The notes under the pieces were generated by a model that worked only from the letters and a program-made list of their open reading frames with translations, did no database searches and was not told where the DNA came from. Source: Parapristionchus giblindavisi (lineage: Eukaryota > Nematoda > Chromadorea > Rhabditida > Diplogasteridae). From it: 64,000 nt of DNA. Positions 24,482 through 37,050 of the stretch are shown here, one piece after another. The stretch lies in NCBI GenBank assembly GCA_943737045.1, contig CALSFV010000334.1, positions 62,001 through 126,000 of the forward strand. Reading direction: 5' to 3'. Numbering within the stretch: position 1 is the first letter of the stretch; the number at the start of each line of letters is the position of its first letter. Made by a program: the position numbers and the translations under genes.

Positions 24482-26529
24482 TTACTGTGCGGGGGCACGG
24501 CCTACAGAACGACGAGTAGCCTATAAATAAATATAATATAAATTAAGCTCCGCCCCTTTCTAAACCTGAGGAGGTCCATTGATTCCAACGGGATCGGACT
24601 TGAAGAACTCTTCGGCGTCAACCCAATCGGGAGTCTTCGATGGCTTAGGCTAAATTTAAATAATGTCATCAAGCTTGTACAAATATCGATTAGTTTTCCT
24701 TACCACGTTGCCTTTCTTCTCCCAATCATATGGGTCGTCGGGATTGACCTTGTATCTGCAACTTTTACTTTACTTTACAATTACTTTTACTCTTCGAATA
24801 CGTAGCCGGGAATTGGAATGAAAGACGAACCTCTTCATGACCTCAACCATGGCTTGATAGATGGAGAGATAGTCCGGACGTGTGTAGCACGTGTTCTTGC
24901 GAAGAGCAGGAACGATGGGACGGAGTTCCTCTGAGATCAAAGATCAAAGATCAAACTACACATGGAGAGACTTACTTGGCATATTGATCATCAGATCTTC
25001 GTCCTTCATATTGCACTTGATCATCTCGATGCGTTCCTTCTCACGGGTTGTCTGCAAGAGACCAAAGATCAACCTAGAGTTCAAAGATCAATCTCGAACC
25101 TGCCAAGGAAGACCACAGTGGAGCTCGATGAGGACGTACATCAATGACCATAGGTCATCGTGACGACCCTTAAAAGGTCAGAGTTCGAAAGATCAAAGAT
25201 CAAAGTCCAAAGATCAGGGATTATCACTCACTTGTTCCTGGTTGTCATGAACGTTGGGCGAGCAATAGCGAGCGGTCCCTCGGAAATCTGCGCTCTTCCG
25301 TGCGATGCGGTGGACCCACGCGCCGTTCTTCTGAATCAGATTACGGTATTTGAGTATGGCAGTTCAATCGGGTCAAACTCATGATTACCTTGAACGCGTA
25401 GCTACGAGAGAGTCCAAAGTCGATGATGTAGACCACTCTGGATTTCTCATCGTCTTTAGGATCACCGACGACGAAGTTGTTTGGCTTGACGTCTCTGTAA
25501 TGCACACATACCGTAAGCCCCAGATAGATACCGTACTCTAGATAGATACCGAATATCCTAGACATCCTCAGTTCGCAATAGATTGTGATTACCGTACCTG
25601 TGGATGTATCCATTGTCGTGGATGGTCTTGATTGCGTAGAGGCATTGGATGCCCAGTCTTATCCAGGTAGAAACTGGCAGTGTGAGCCACGGATCTCCAG
25701 GCTTTTCCTTCTTACCCGCCTGAAAAGGGGTAAATCCATGTACTCAGACCGTAATCTATCGACCAATACAGTATCCTAAAATACCGTACAATTCGGATCT
25801 TCTTAAAATTCGGACCGAGCAGCGTCATTATCATGTACGAATAACGCTTGTGCTTGGCAGCGTGGTAGACCTGAGATATCAAGGATAAAACAACACCAGC
25901 ATTATATAGTTTCCTACATATGGTACATGTACAGCCTCTCCCTTCGGGTTGATGGCTCTGATGACCTCGATCTACAATCAATCATTGTTCAGGATATTAT
26001 GCAAATCGAGATGTGATGGTCACTTAAATCAATCAATAACAACGTCGACCAGTTTACTCATTATCACTTCATTTCAATTTTACTAACAAGAGATACCGGT
26101 CTATAGAGTGATTAACGGTCGATTCTGTTATTGAGACAAGCACCGTATACCTCCAGTTTTATGGCACTACCGCCCTCAACTTCGTTCGGTTCGGCCTTCA
26201 GCGCAGCTCTCAGATTCGGTTTCTTCTTATTCTCCATTAGATATACCTAAAGATCAAAGATCAATCTACAGCAGTTGCAGTAATCTTGAAACCTTGCCAA
26301 ATCCTCCCTCATCGATTTTCTCCTTGACGATCCAGTCACGGAACTTACGCCCGTTATCGAACTGAAGCAGCGAGAGAGTTACCGTAATCCAAACAATCGT
26401 GACAGGGCTCACCTTGACATAGTTCGCGATGCGCTTCTCCTTCTGCTCGGAGGTCTCATTGGGATCCACGTCGGGTTGTCCTCCGTCCTCCGATGTTATG
26501 GTCCCCGTGTTGTTGTTTGAGTCGTCCAT
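24482..26529 (-). CDS. Casein-kinase-1-like protein kinase, copy B
   Basis: Same 14-exon structure as copy A, with exon positions shifted by 3204 over exons 1-8. Exons 13 and 14 are 24566 to about 24648 and 24482-24520. The product is about 387 residues with HRD, DFG and EGGFGK motifs intact. Exons 1-8 and their introns are almost identical to A, while exons 11-13 differ (for example the intron before exon 12 and CYTRPDYLSIYQ instead of CYNRPDYLAIYQ). The last exon encodes ATRRSVGRAPAQ. It has a TATA box at 26611-26620 and an AATAAA signal at 24425-24430 (minus strand). Reading through intron 13 instead would end the protein at GPPQV. I see no disabling change. Confidence 0.88.
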
Positions 26530-26610
26530 CACTGGTTATGGTAGGCAGGATAAGAGCAGAGTCGACTACACTCCGAAGAGAGAGAATGAATGAATGAGCC
26601 ACTCGCTTCA

Positions 26611-26620
26611 CTTTTATACC
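26611..26620 (-). promoter_or_regulatory. TATA box of kinase B
   Basis: Minus strand GGTATAAAAG, 82 bp upstream of the ATG, followed by a short leader with GAATGAATGA repeats. Confidence 0.65.
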
Positions 26621-27853
26621 CATAAAATGAAAAATTTGCTCTGTCTAATTATTCAAAGTACATTGGCAAATGTACAAATGAGAGAGAAGAATGAATGAAT
26701 GATCGAATGAATGAATGATTTGCATTGATGTAATTAAATTATGCAGAATTTGATTATTTTGCACTGGGTTCTTATTCCCCACGTGGCAGCGACGACGTGG
26801 ACTAATAATTCAATTGATTGATACATACGTCAATGAAATTTAATTATAAACTTATTTTGAATATTTTGAACTAATCGTCAAAGTACATTTACAAATGCAG
26901 ATAGTTTTCGAAATGCCCTCATTAGAAGAGAAAAATGGAGTCGTTGGCAAAGAATGAGCTCATGAAAATCGCACTGTCTATGAAAAACTCGCTATAGACA
27001 AATTAATTTTAAATTTTTTTTTTTAAATTTTAAATATTAAAATTTTTCGATGAAGATTCATTGATCGATCTATTCATTCTGCTCTCATTTGCTCATTTAC
27101 AAATGTACTTTGGTCAATTAGAAAGGTCAAAATGCAAAATGGTTAAAAAAAGTCATGGGACATTTTTTTCATTATTTTATAACTTTTGATCCAGGAAAGC
27201 AATCAAGCTCTTTTTTTATTTAATGTTCAGAATTTATCAAGGAATAATATCATTATGTGCTGGTTTAATTAAATTAGTTCACTGATGCGTAGTGATGACG
27301 CAATCGAAATACACTTTTTTGAATTTTTTTATTTCTTCAGTGAAATGTCCTGTTCTTATGAAAAATAGTGAGAGTGGAGACATCCACTAGGGTTGCACAT
27401 GCAACAAAATCGGAATGGATCTGACTCCGATTTCGAGCTGTAGCTTTGTTGCAAAAATGTTTGACAAATGTTTCACTTTTTTCGTTTTGACGGTAGTTGA
27501 TAATGATAATAGAATAATGGGCAGGTTAGTCTTTGTTGTGCATAAGAGTATCAACGACAGAGAACATATTGAAAGGGTCCTGATAAAAAAAAGATTCTGA
27601 TGGAAAGATTAAAACGGATTCGTAATCACAACCGAAAACTGATTCTATGGCTCAAAGGTAAGCTCAAGGCCAAAAGCCTCAAAGGCTCAAAGCTCAAAGG
27701 GCGCGCTCAAAGCTCGACTCTCCCCTTGTAAACCATGTTGTTTCGAAGGCGTACTTACTAGTACATGTGATACGTATTGTTGCATATATAGCATATTTCA
27801 TAATTTGCATGACTGTATCTCGGTTGTATAACAATTTGCACACCAAACACTTG
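26621..27853. other. Kinase B-C intergenic
   Basis: No gene called. It contains GAATGAATGA microsatellite-like runs, a CCCCACGTGGCAGCGACGACGTGG stretch with an E-box-like CACGTG and inverted CCACGTGG/CGACGTGG pieces, an A/T homopolymer block (about 27002-27040), an R1 repeat (about 27180-27410), the second version of the VVDNDNR frame (about 27490-27600) and a shorter GCTCAAA heptamer array (about 27650-27715). Confidence 0.5.
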
Positions 27854-27910
27854 TTTATTGTCTGTGTGTTGGCAGTGATCACAGATTGATGATCATCTTC
27901 TCCCGACTTC

Positions 27911-29983
27911 TTACTGTGCGGGGGCACGGCCTACAGAACGACGAGTTGCCTATAAATAAATATAATATAAATTAAGCTCCGCCCCTTTCTAAACCTGAGG
28001 AGGTCCATTGATTCCAACGGGATCGGACTTGAAGAACTCTTCGGCGTCAACCCAATCGGGACTCTTCGATGGCTTAGGCTAAATTTAAATAATGTCATCA
28101 AGCTTGTACAAATATCGATTAGTTTTCCTTACCACGTTGCCTTTCTTCTCCCAATCATATGGGTCGTCGGGATTGACCTTGTATCTGAAAGAAGAAAATA
28201 AAAGTAAACATGACGAATCCAAAGCCGGGAAGTGGAATCTAACCTCTTCATGACTTCAACCATGGCTTGATAGATTGCGAGATAATCAGGACGATTGTAG
28301 CACGTGTTCTTGCGAAGAGCAGGAACGATGGGACGGAGTTCCTCTGAGACCAAAGATCAAAGATCAAACTACACATGGAGAGACTTACTTGGCATATTGA
28401 TCATCAGATCTTCGTCCTTCATATTGCACTTTATCATCTCGATGCGTTCCTTCTCACGGGTTGTCTGCAGAAGACCAAAGATCAACCTAGAGTTCAAAGA
28501 TCAATCTCGCACCTGCCAAGGAAGACCACAGTGGAGCTCGATGAGGACGTACATCAATGACCATAGGTCATCGTGACGACCCTTAAAAGGTCAGAGTTCG
28601 AAAGATCAAAAATCAAAGATCAAAGATCAAGGATTAAATATCAAAGATCATTATCACTCACTTGTTCCTGGTTGTCATGAACGTTGGGCGAACAATAGCG
28701 AGCGGTTCCTCGGAAATCCGCACTTTTCCGTGCGATACGGTGGACCCATGTGCCGTTCTTCTGAATCAGATTACGGTATTGAGTAGTTCAATCGGGTCAA
28801 AACCCTGATTACCTTGAAGGCGTAGCTACGAGACAATCCAAAGTCGATGATGTAGACAACTCTGGATTTCTCATCGTCTTTAGGATCACCGACGACGAAG
28901 TTGTTCGGCTTGACGTCTCTATAATGCACACATACCGTAAGCCCTCTAGATATCGTATACCCTAGATAGATACCGTATACCCTAGATAGATACCGTATAC
29001 CTTAGACGGATAGGGCACATCCTCAGTTCACGATAGATATTGAAATTACCGTACCTGTGGATGTATCCATTGTCGTGGATGGTCTTGATTGCGTAGAGGC
29101 ATTGGATGCCCAGTCTTATCCAGGTAGAAACTGGCAGTGTGAGCCACGGATCTCCAGGCTTTTCCTTCTTACCCGCCTGAAAAGGGGTAAATCCATGTAC
29201 TCAGACCGTAATCTATCGACCAATACAGTATCCTAAAATACCGTACAATTCTGATCTTCTTAAAATTCGGACCGAGCAGCGTCATAATCATGTACGAATA
29301 ACGCTTGTGCTTGGCAGCGTGGTAGACCTGAGATATCAAGGATTGAACAACACCCATAGGATACAGTAATCTTACGTAAGGAACATGCACAGCCTCTCCC
29401 TTCGGGTTGATAGCTCTGATGACCTCGATCTGCAATCAAATAATGTTCAGGATACTATGAAAATCGAGTTATGTGATGGTTACTTAAATCAATCAATAAC
29501 AACGTCGACCAGTCTACTCATTATCATTTCATTTGTATTCAATAGAGCTACCGGTCTATAGAGTGATTAACGGTCGATTCTGTTATTGAGACAAGCACCG
29601 TATACCTCCAGTTTTATGGCACTACCGCCCTCAACCTCGTTCGGTTCTGCCTTGAGCGCGGCTCTCAGATTCGGTTTCTTCTTATTCTCCATTAGATATA
29701 CCTAAAGATCAAAGATCAATCTACAGCAGTACGGCAACCTTTAAACCTTTCCGAATCCTCCCTCATCGATTTTCTCCTTGACGATCCAGTCACGGAACTT
29801 ACGCCCGTTATCGAACTGAAGCAGCGAGAGAGTTACCGTAATCCAAACAATCGTGACAGGACTCACCTTGACATAGTTCGCGATGCGCTTCTCCTTCTGC
29901 TCGGAGGTCTCATTGGGATCCACGTCGGGTTGTCCTCCGTCGTCCGATGTTATGGTCCCCGTGTTGTTGTTTGAGTCGTCCAT
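27911..29983 (-). CDS. Casein-kinase-1-like protein kinase, copy C (core promoter lost)
   Basis: Fourteen-exon kinase with the same splice pattern and motifs as A (EGGFGK, AALK, HRDVKPNNF, DFGLSR, GTARYCSPN). Exon 1 differs by D for E in the leader (ITSDDGG). Introns 3, 4 and 6 differ from A/B (for example intron 6 holds several TACCGTATACC-like units). The last exon is 27911-27949, ending ATRRSVGRAPAQ. The AATAAA signal is at 27854-27859 (minus strand). Only about 80 bp of native upstream sequence remains before the duplication junction, so the TATAAAAG box present in its twin (copy E) is missing. The coding sequence looks intact, but transcription would need another promoter. Confidence 0.88.
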
Positions 29984-30718
29984 CACTGGTTATGGTAGGC
30001 AGGATAAGAGCAGAGTCGACTACACTCCGAAGAGAGAGAATGAATGAATGAGCCACTCGCTCCTTAGTAAAATGCCCTGTTCTTCTGAACATAGTGAGAG
30101 TGAAGATATCCACTAGGGTTGCACATGCAACAAAATCGGAATGGATCTTACTCCGATTTCGAGCTGTAGCTTTGTTGCAAATTTTACCTCCAAAATTTAA
30201 AACTCAGCTTCTAGATGTGCTAACGACCTGTTCTAAGCGCCAAAATAATTATAGTGGTAAGCGATGCTTATTTCAACAATAATTGAAGTAGTTGATAATG
30301 ATAATAGAATATTGGGCAGGTTCGTCTTTGTTCTGCACAAGAGTATCAAAGACAGAGAGCATATTGAAAGGGTCGTGACTGATAAAAAAAGATTCAGATG
30401 GAAAGATTACGGATTCGTAACCACAACCGAAAACTGGTTCTATGGCTCAGACTCAAAAGCTCAAAGGTGAGCTCACAGCTCAAAGGCTCAACGCTCAAAG
30501 CTGAAAGGGTGCGCTCAAAGCTCGACTCTCCCCTTGTATACCATGTTGCTTCGAAGGCGTACTTACTAATACATGTGATACGTATTGTTGCATATATATC
30601 ATATTTCATAATTTGCATGACTGTATCTCGGTTGTATAACAATTTGCACACCAAACACTTGTTTATTGTCTGTGTGTTGGCAGTGATCACAGATTGATGA
30701 TCATCTTCTCCCGACTTC

Positions 30719-32767
30719 TTACTGTGCGGGGGCACGGCCTACAGAACGACGAGTAGCCTATAAATAAATATAATATAAATTAAGCTCCGCCCCTTTCTAA
30801 ACCTGAGGAGGTCCATTGATTCCAACGGGATCGGACTTGAAGAACTCTTCGGCGTCAACCCAATCGGGAGTCTTCGATGGCTTAGGCTAAATTTAAATAA
30901 TGTCATCAAGCTTGTACAAATATCGATTAGTTTTCCTTACCACGTTGCCTTTCTTCTCCCAATCATATGGGTCGTCGGGATTGACCTTGTATCTGCAACT
31001 TTTACTTTACTTTACAATTACTTTTACTCTTCGAATACGTAGCCGGGAATTGGAATGAAAGACGAACCTCTTCATGACCTCAACCATGGCTTGATAGATG
31101 GAGAGATAGTCCGGACGTGTGTAGCACGTGTTCTTGCGAAGAGCAGGAACGATGGGACGGAGTTCCTCTGAGATCAAAGATCAAAGATCAAACTACACAT
31201 GGAGAGACTTACTTGGCATATTGATCATCAGATCTTCGTCCTTCATATTGCACTTGATCATCTCGATGCGTTCCTTCTCACGGGTTGTCTGCAAGAGACC
31301 AAAGATCAACCTAGAGTTCAAAGATCAATCTCGAACCTGCCAAGGAAGACCACAGTGGAGCTCGATGAGGACGTACATCAATGACCATAGGTCATCGTGA
31401 CGACCCTTAAAAGGTCAGAGTTCGAAAGATCAAAGATCAAAGTCCAAAGATCAGGGATTATCACTCACTTGTTCCTGGTTGTCATGAACGTTGGGCGAGC
31501 AATAGCGAGCGGTCCCTCGGAAATCTGCGCTCTTCCGTGCGATGCGGTGGACCCACGCGCCGTTCTTCTGAATCAGATTACGGTATTTGAGTATGGCAGT
31601 TCAATCGGGTCAAACTCATGATTACCTTGAACGCGTAGCTACGAGAGAGTCCAAAGTCGATGATGTAGACCACTCTGGATTTCTCATCGTCTTTAGGATC
31701 ACCGACGACGAAGTTGTTTGGCTTGACGTCTCTGTAATGCACACATACCGTAAGCCCCAGATAGATACCGTACTCTAGATAGATACCGAATATCCTAGAC
31801 ATCCTCAGTTCGCAATAGATTGTGATTACCGTACCTGTGGATGTATCCATTGTCGTGGATGGTCTTGATTGCGTAGAGGCATTGGATGCCCAGTCTTATC
31901 CAGGTAGAAACTGGCAGTGTGAGCCACGGATCTCCAGGCTTTTTCCTTCTTACCCGCCTGAAAAGGGGTAAATCCATGTACTCAGACCGTAATCTATCGA
32001 CCAATACAGTATCCTAAAATACCGTACAATTCGGATCTTCTTAAAATTCGGACCGAGCAGCGTCATTATCATGTACGAATAACGCTTGTGCTTGGCAGCG
32101 TGGTAGACCTGAGATATCAAGGATAAAACAACACCAGCATTATATAGTTTCCTACATATGGTACATGTACAGCCTCTCCCTTCGGGTTGATGGCTCTGAT
32201 GACCTCGATCTACAATCAATCATTGTTCAGGATATTATGCAAATCGAGATGTGATGGTCACTTAAATCAATCAATAACAACGTCGACCAGTTTACTCATT
32301 ATCACTTCATTTCAATTTTACTAACAAGAGATACCGGTCTATAGAGTGATTAACGGTCGATTCTGTTATTGAGACAAGCACCGTATACCTCCAGTTTTAT
32401 GGCACTACCGCCCTCAACTTCGTTCGGTTCGGCCTTCAGCGCAGCTCTCAGATTCGGTTTCTTCTTATTCTCCATTAGATATACCTAAAGATCAAAGATC
32501 AATCTACAGCAGTTGCAGTAATCTTGAAACCTTGCCAAATCCTCCCTCATCGATTTTCTCCTTGACGATCCAGTCACGGAACTTACGCCCGTTATCGAAC
32601 TGAAGCAGCGAGAGAGTTACCGTAATCCAAACAATCGTGACAGGGCTCACCTTGACATAGTTCGCGATGCGCTTCTCCTTCTGCTCGGAGGTCTCATTGG
32701 GATCCACGTCGGGTTGTCCTCCGTCCTCCGATGTTATGGTCCCCGTGTTGTTGTTTGAGTCGTCCAT
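30719..32767 (-). pseudogene. CK1-like kinase, copy D, with a 1-bp frameshift in exon 6
   Basis: Near-identical to copy B, but the T run at 31940-31944 has five T where A, B, C and E have four. On the coding strand this adds one A in the codons for KKEKPGD at the start of exon 6. The shifted frame runs through exon 6 and stops in exon 7 (TGA after about 11 codons), before the DFG motif, leaving the N-lobe and losing the catalytic loop. TATA box (32849-32858), splice sites and AATAAA (30662-30667) are preserved. Because the change is a homopolymer length difference between near-identical copies, a sequencing error is a real alternative. If so this would be a fifth functional gene. Confidence 0.7.
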
Positions 32768-32848
32768 CACTGGTTATGGTAGGCAGGATAAGAGCAGAGT
32801 CGACTACACTCCGAAGAGAGAGAATGAATGAATGAGCCACTCGCTTCA

Positions 32849-32858
32849 CTTTTATACC
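32849..32858 (-). promoter_or_regulatory. TATA box of kinase D
   Basis: Minus strand GGTATAAAAG, 82 bp upstream of the ATG, identical in context to copy B. Confidence 0.65.
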
Positions 32859-34152
32859 CATAAAATGAAAAATTTGCTCTGTCTAATTATTCAAAGTACA
32901 TTGGCAAATGTACAAATGAGAGAGAAGAATGAATGAATGATCGAATGAATGAATGATTTGCATTGATGTAATTAAATTATGCAGAATTTGATTATTTTGC
33001 ACTGGGTTCTTATTCCCCACGTGGCAGCGACGACGTGGACTAATAATTCAATTGATTGATACATACGTCAATGAAATTTAATTATAAACTTATTTTGAAT
33101 ATTTTGAACTAATCGTCAAAGTACATTTACAAATGCAGATAGTTTTCGAAATGCCCTCATTAGAAGAGAAAAATGGAGTCGTTGGCAAAGAATGAGCTCA
33201 TGAAAATCGCACTGTCTATGAAAAACTCGCTATAGACAAATTAATTTTAAATTTTTTTTTTTTAAATTTTAAATATTAAAATTTTTCGATGAAGATTCAT
33301 TGATCGATCTATTCATTCTGCTCTCATTTGCTCATTTACAAATGTACTTTGGTCAATTAGAAAGGTCAAAATGCAAAATTGTTTAAAAAAAGTCATGGGA
33401 CATTTTTTTCATTATTTTATAACTTTTGATCCAGGAAAGCAATCAAGCTCTTTTTTTTATTTAATGTTCAGAATTTATCAAGGAATAATATCATTATGTG
33501 CTGGTTTAATTAAATTAGTTCACTGATGCGTAGTGATGACGCAATCGAAATACACTTTTTTGAATTTTTTTATTTCTTCAGTGAAATGTCCTGTTCTTAT
33601 GAAAAATAGTGAGAGTGGAGACATCCACTAGGGTTGCACATGCAACAAAATCGGAATGGATCTGACTCCGATTTCGAGCTGTAGCTTTGTTGCAAAAATG
33701 TTTGACAAATGTTTCACTTTTTTCGTTTTGACGGTAGTTGATAATGATAATAGAATAATGGGCAGGTTAGTCTTTGTTGTGCATAAGAGTATCAACGACA
33801 GAGAACATATTGAAAGGGTCCTGATAAAAAAAAAGATTCTGATGGAAAGATTAAAACGGATTCGTAATCACAACCGAAAACTGATTCTATGGCTCAAAGG
33901 TAAGCTCAAGGCCCAAAGCCTCAAAGGCTCAAAGCTCAAAGGGCGCGCTCAAAGCTCGACTCTCCCCTTGTAAACCATGTTGTTTCGAAGGCGTACTTAC
34001 TAGTACATGTGATACGTATTGTTGCATATATAGCATATTTCATAATTTGCATGACTGTATCTCGGTTGTATAACAATTTGCACACCAAACACTTGTTTAT
34101 TGTCTGTGTGTTGGCAGTGATCACAGATTGATGATCATCTTCTCCCGACTTC

Positions 34153-36225
34153 TTACTGTGCGGGGGCACGGCCTACAGAACGACGAGTTGCCTATAAATA
34201 AATATAATATAAATTAAGCTCCGCCCCTTTCTAAACCTGAGGAGGTCCATTGATTCCAACGGGATCGGACTTGAAGAACTCTTCGGCGTCAACCCAATCG
34301 GGACTCTTCGATGGCTTAGGCTAAATTTAAATAATGTCATCAAGCTTGTACAAATATCGATTAGTTTTCCTTACCACGTTGCCTTTCTTCTCCCAATCAT
34401 ATGGGTCGTCGGGATTGACCTTGTATCTGAAAGAAGAAAATAAAAGTAAACATGACGAATCCAAAGCCGGGAAGTGGAATCTAACCTCTTCATGACTTCA
34501 ACCATGGCTTGATAGATTGCGAGATAATCAGGACGATTGTAGCACGTGTTCTTGCGAAGAGCAGGAACGATGGGACGGAGTTCCTCTGAGACCAAAGATC
34601 AAAGATCAAACTACACATGGAGAGACTTACTTGGCATATTGATCATCAGATCTTCGTCCTTCATATTGCACTTTATCATCTCGATGCGTTCCTTCTCACG
34701 GGTTGTCTGCAGAAGACCAAAGATCAACCTAGAGTTCAAAGATCAATCTCGCACCTGCCAAGGAAGACCACAGTGGAGCTCGATGAGGACGTACATCAAT
34801 GACCATAGGTCATCGTGACGACCCTTAAAAGGTCAGAGTTCGAAAGATCAAAAATCAAAGATCAAAGATCAAGGATTAAATATCAAAGATCATTATCACT
34901 CACTTGTTCCTGGTTGTCATGAACGTTGGGCGAACAATAGCGAGCGGTTCCTCGGAAATCCGCACTTTTCCGTGCGATACGGTGGACCCATGTGCCGTTC
35001 TTCTGAATCAGATTACGGTATTGAGTAGTTCAATCGGGTCAAAACCCTGATTACCTTGAAGGCGTAGCTACGAGACAATCCAAAGTCGATGATGTAGACA
35101 ACTCTGGATTTCTCATCGTCTTTAGGATCACCGACGACGAAGTTGTTCGGCTTGACGTCTCTATAATGCACACATACCGTAAGCCCTCTAGATATCGTAT
35201 ACCCTAGATAGATACCGTATACCCTAGATAGATACCGTATACCTTAGACGGATAGGGCACATCCTCAGTTCACGATAGATATTGAAATTACCGTACCTGT
35301 GGATGTATCCATTGTCGTGGATGGTCTTGATTGCGTAGAGGCATTGGATGCCCAGTCTTATCCAGGTAGAAACTGGCAGTGTGAGCCACGGATCTCCAGG
35401 CTTTTCCTTCTTACCCGCCTGAAAAGGGGTAAATCCATGTACTCAGACCGTAATCTATCGACCAATACAGTATCCTAAAATACCGTACAATTCTGATCTT
35501 CTTAAAATTCGGACCGAGCAGCGTCATAATCATGTACGAATAACGCTTGTGCTTGGCAGCGTGGTAGACCTGAGATATCAAGGATTGAACAACACCCATA
35601 GGATACAGTAATCTTACGTAAGGAACATGCACAGCCTCTCCCTTCGGGTTGATAGCTCTGATGACCTCGATCTGCAATCAAATAATGTTCAGGATACTAT
35701 GAAAATCGAGTTATGTGATGGTTACTTAAATCAATCAATAACAACGTCGACCAGTCTACTCATTATCATTTCATTTGTATTCAATAGAGCTACCGGTCTA
35801 TAGAGTGATTAACGGTCGATTCTGTTATTGAGACAAGCACCGTATACCTCCAGTTTTATGGCACTACCGCCCTCAACCTCGTTCGGTTCTGCCTTGAGCG
35901 CGGCTCTCAGATTCGGTTTCTTCTTATTCTCCATTAGATATACCTAAAGATCAAAGATCAATCTACAGCAGTACGGCAACCTTTAAACCTTTCCGAATCC
36001 TCCCTCATCGATTTTCTCCTTGACGATCCAGTCACGGAACTTACGCCCGTTATCGAACTGAAGCAGCGAGAGAGTTACCGTAATCCAAACAATCGTGACA
36101 GGACTCACCTTGACATAGTTCGCGATGCGCTTCTCCTTCTGCTCGGAGGTCTCATTGGGATCCACGTCGGGTTGTCCTCCGTCGTCCGATGTTATGGTCC
36201 CCGTGTTGTTGTTTGAGTCGTCCAT
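34153..36225 (-). CDS. Casein-kinase-1-like protein kinase, copy E
   Basis: Twin of copy C in unit 2 of the segmental duplication, with the same exon structure and kinase motifs. The protein is about 387 residues and ends in the basic tail RRSVGRAPAQ. Unlike C it keeps its native upstream region with a TATA box at 36307-36316. The AATAAA signal is at 34096-34101 (minus strand). No frameshift or stop was seen in the exons. It is likely the ancestral copy from which C was made, because its upstream DNA continues without a break. Confidence 0.88.
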
Positions 36226-36302
36226 CACTGGTTATGGTAGGCAGGATAAGAGCAGAGTCGACTACACTCCGAAGAGAGAGAATGAATGAATGAGCCACTC
36301 GC

Positions 36303-37050
36303 TTCACTTTTATACCCATAAAATGAAAAATTTGCTCTGTCTAATTATTCAAAGTACATTGGCAAATGTACAAATGAGAGAGAAGAATGAATGAATGATC
36401 GAATGAATGAATGATTTGCATTGATGTAATTAAATTATGCAGAATTTGATTATTTTGCACTGGGTTCTTATTCCCCACGTGGCAGCGACGACGTGGACTA
36501 ATAAGTCAATTGATTGATACATACGTCAATGAAATTTAATTATAAACTTATTTTGAACATTTTGAACTAATCGTCAAAGTACATTTACAAATGCAGATAG
36601 TTTTCGAAATGCACGCATTAGAAGAGAAAAATGGAGTCGTTAAAATTTTTCAATGAAGATTCATTGATCGATTTATTCATTCTGCTCTCATTTGCTCATT
36701 TACAAATGTACTTTGGTCAATTATTATAGAAAGGCTTCACTTTTATACCCATAAAATGAAAAATTTGCTCTGTCTAATTATTCAAAGTACATTGGCAAAT
36801 GTACAAATGAGAGAGAGGAATGAATGATTGATCGAAAAGAATGATTTGCATTGATGAAATTAAATTATGCAAAATTTATGTTATTTTACTCTTATTCCCC
36901 ACGTGGCAGCGACCACGCGGACTAAGCCAATTGATTGATATAGCAATGAAATTTAATTATATATTTTCATTTTGAACATTTTGAACTAATTGTCCAAGTA
37001 CAATTGCAAATGTGAATGCATAGTTTTGGAAATGCACGCATTAGAAGAGA
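36303..37050. repeat. Local tandem duplication of the kinase E upstream region
   Basis: About 432 bp from 36303 is repeated from about 36735 (CTTCACTTTTATACCCATAA and onward). This leaves an orphan TATAAAAG box at 36740-36749 and a second set of CCCCACGTGGCAGCGAC sites. The two halves differ at many positions, so this duplication is older than the 6.24 kb one. From 37051 to 37742 I see no gene. Confidence 0.7.
36307..36316 (-). promoter_or_regulatory. TATA box of kinase E
   Basis: Minus strand GGTATAAAAG, 82 bp upstream of the ATG. Confidence 0.65.

Larger units (their letters stand above)
23827..30061. repeat. Segmental tandem duplication, unit 1 (kinases B and C)
   Basis: This 6.24 kb block is repeated almost base for base as unit 2 (30064-36303). 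Corresponding positions are offset by 6237 at the left end and 6242 at the right, the drift coming from one-base homopolymer indels. The junction near 30061-30064 joins the 5' flank of kinase C (GAGCCACTCGCT) directly to TTAGTAAAATGCCC, which follows the R1 repeat in unit 1. Confidence 0.9.
30064..36303. repeat. Segmental tandem duplication, unit 2 (kinases D and E)
   Basis: Second unit of the 6.24 kb tandem repeat (see 23827-30061). It ends where sequence continuous with the original upstream region of the C/E gene resumes, with CACTCGCTTCACTTTTATACC. The identity extends over introns and intergenic DNA, so the event is very recent or an assembly duplication. Confidence 0.9.

Noticed and set aside
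24157..24498. Opposed 113- and 99-codon frames repeated downstream of the kinases
   Set aside because: They overlap the last kinase exon, its AATAAA signal and the GCTCAAA repeat, and both strands are open only because of low complexity.
31795..32004. 69-codon frame with kinase-like sequence in copy D
   Set aside because: It is intron 5 sequence fused to exon 6 by the one-base insertion, not a separate gene.
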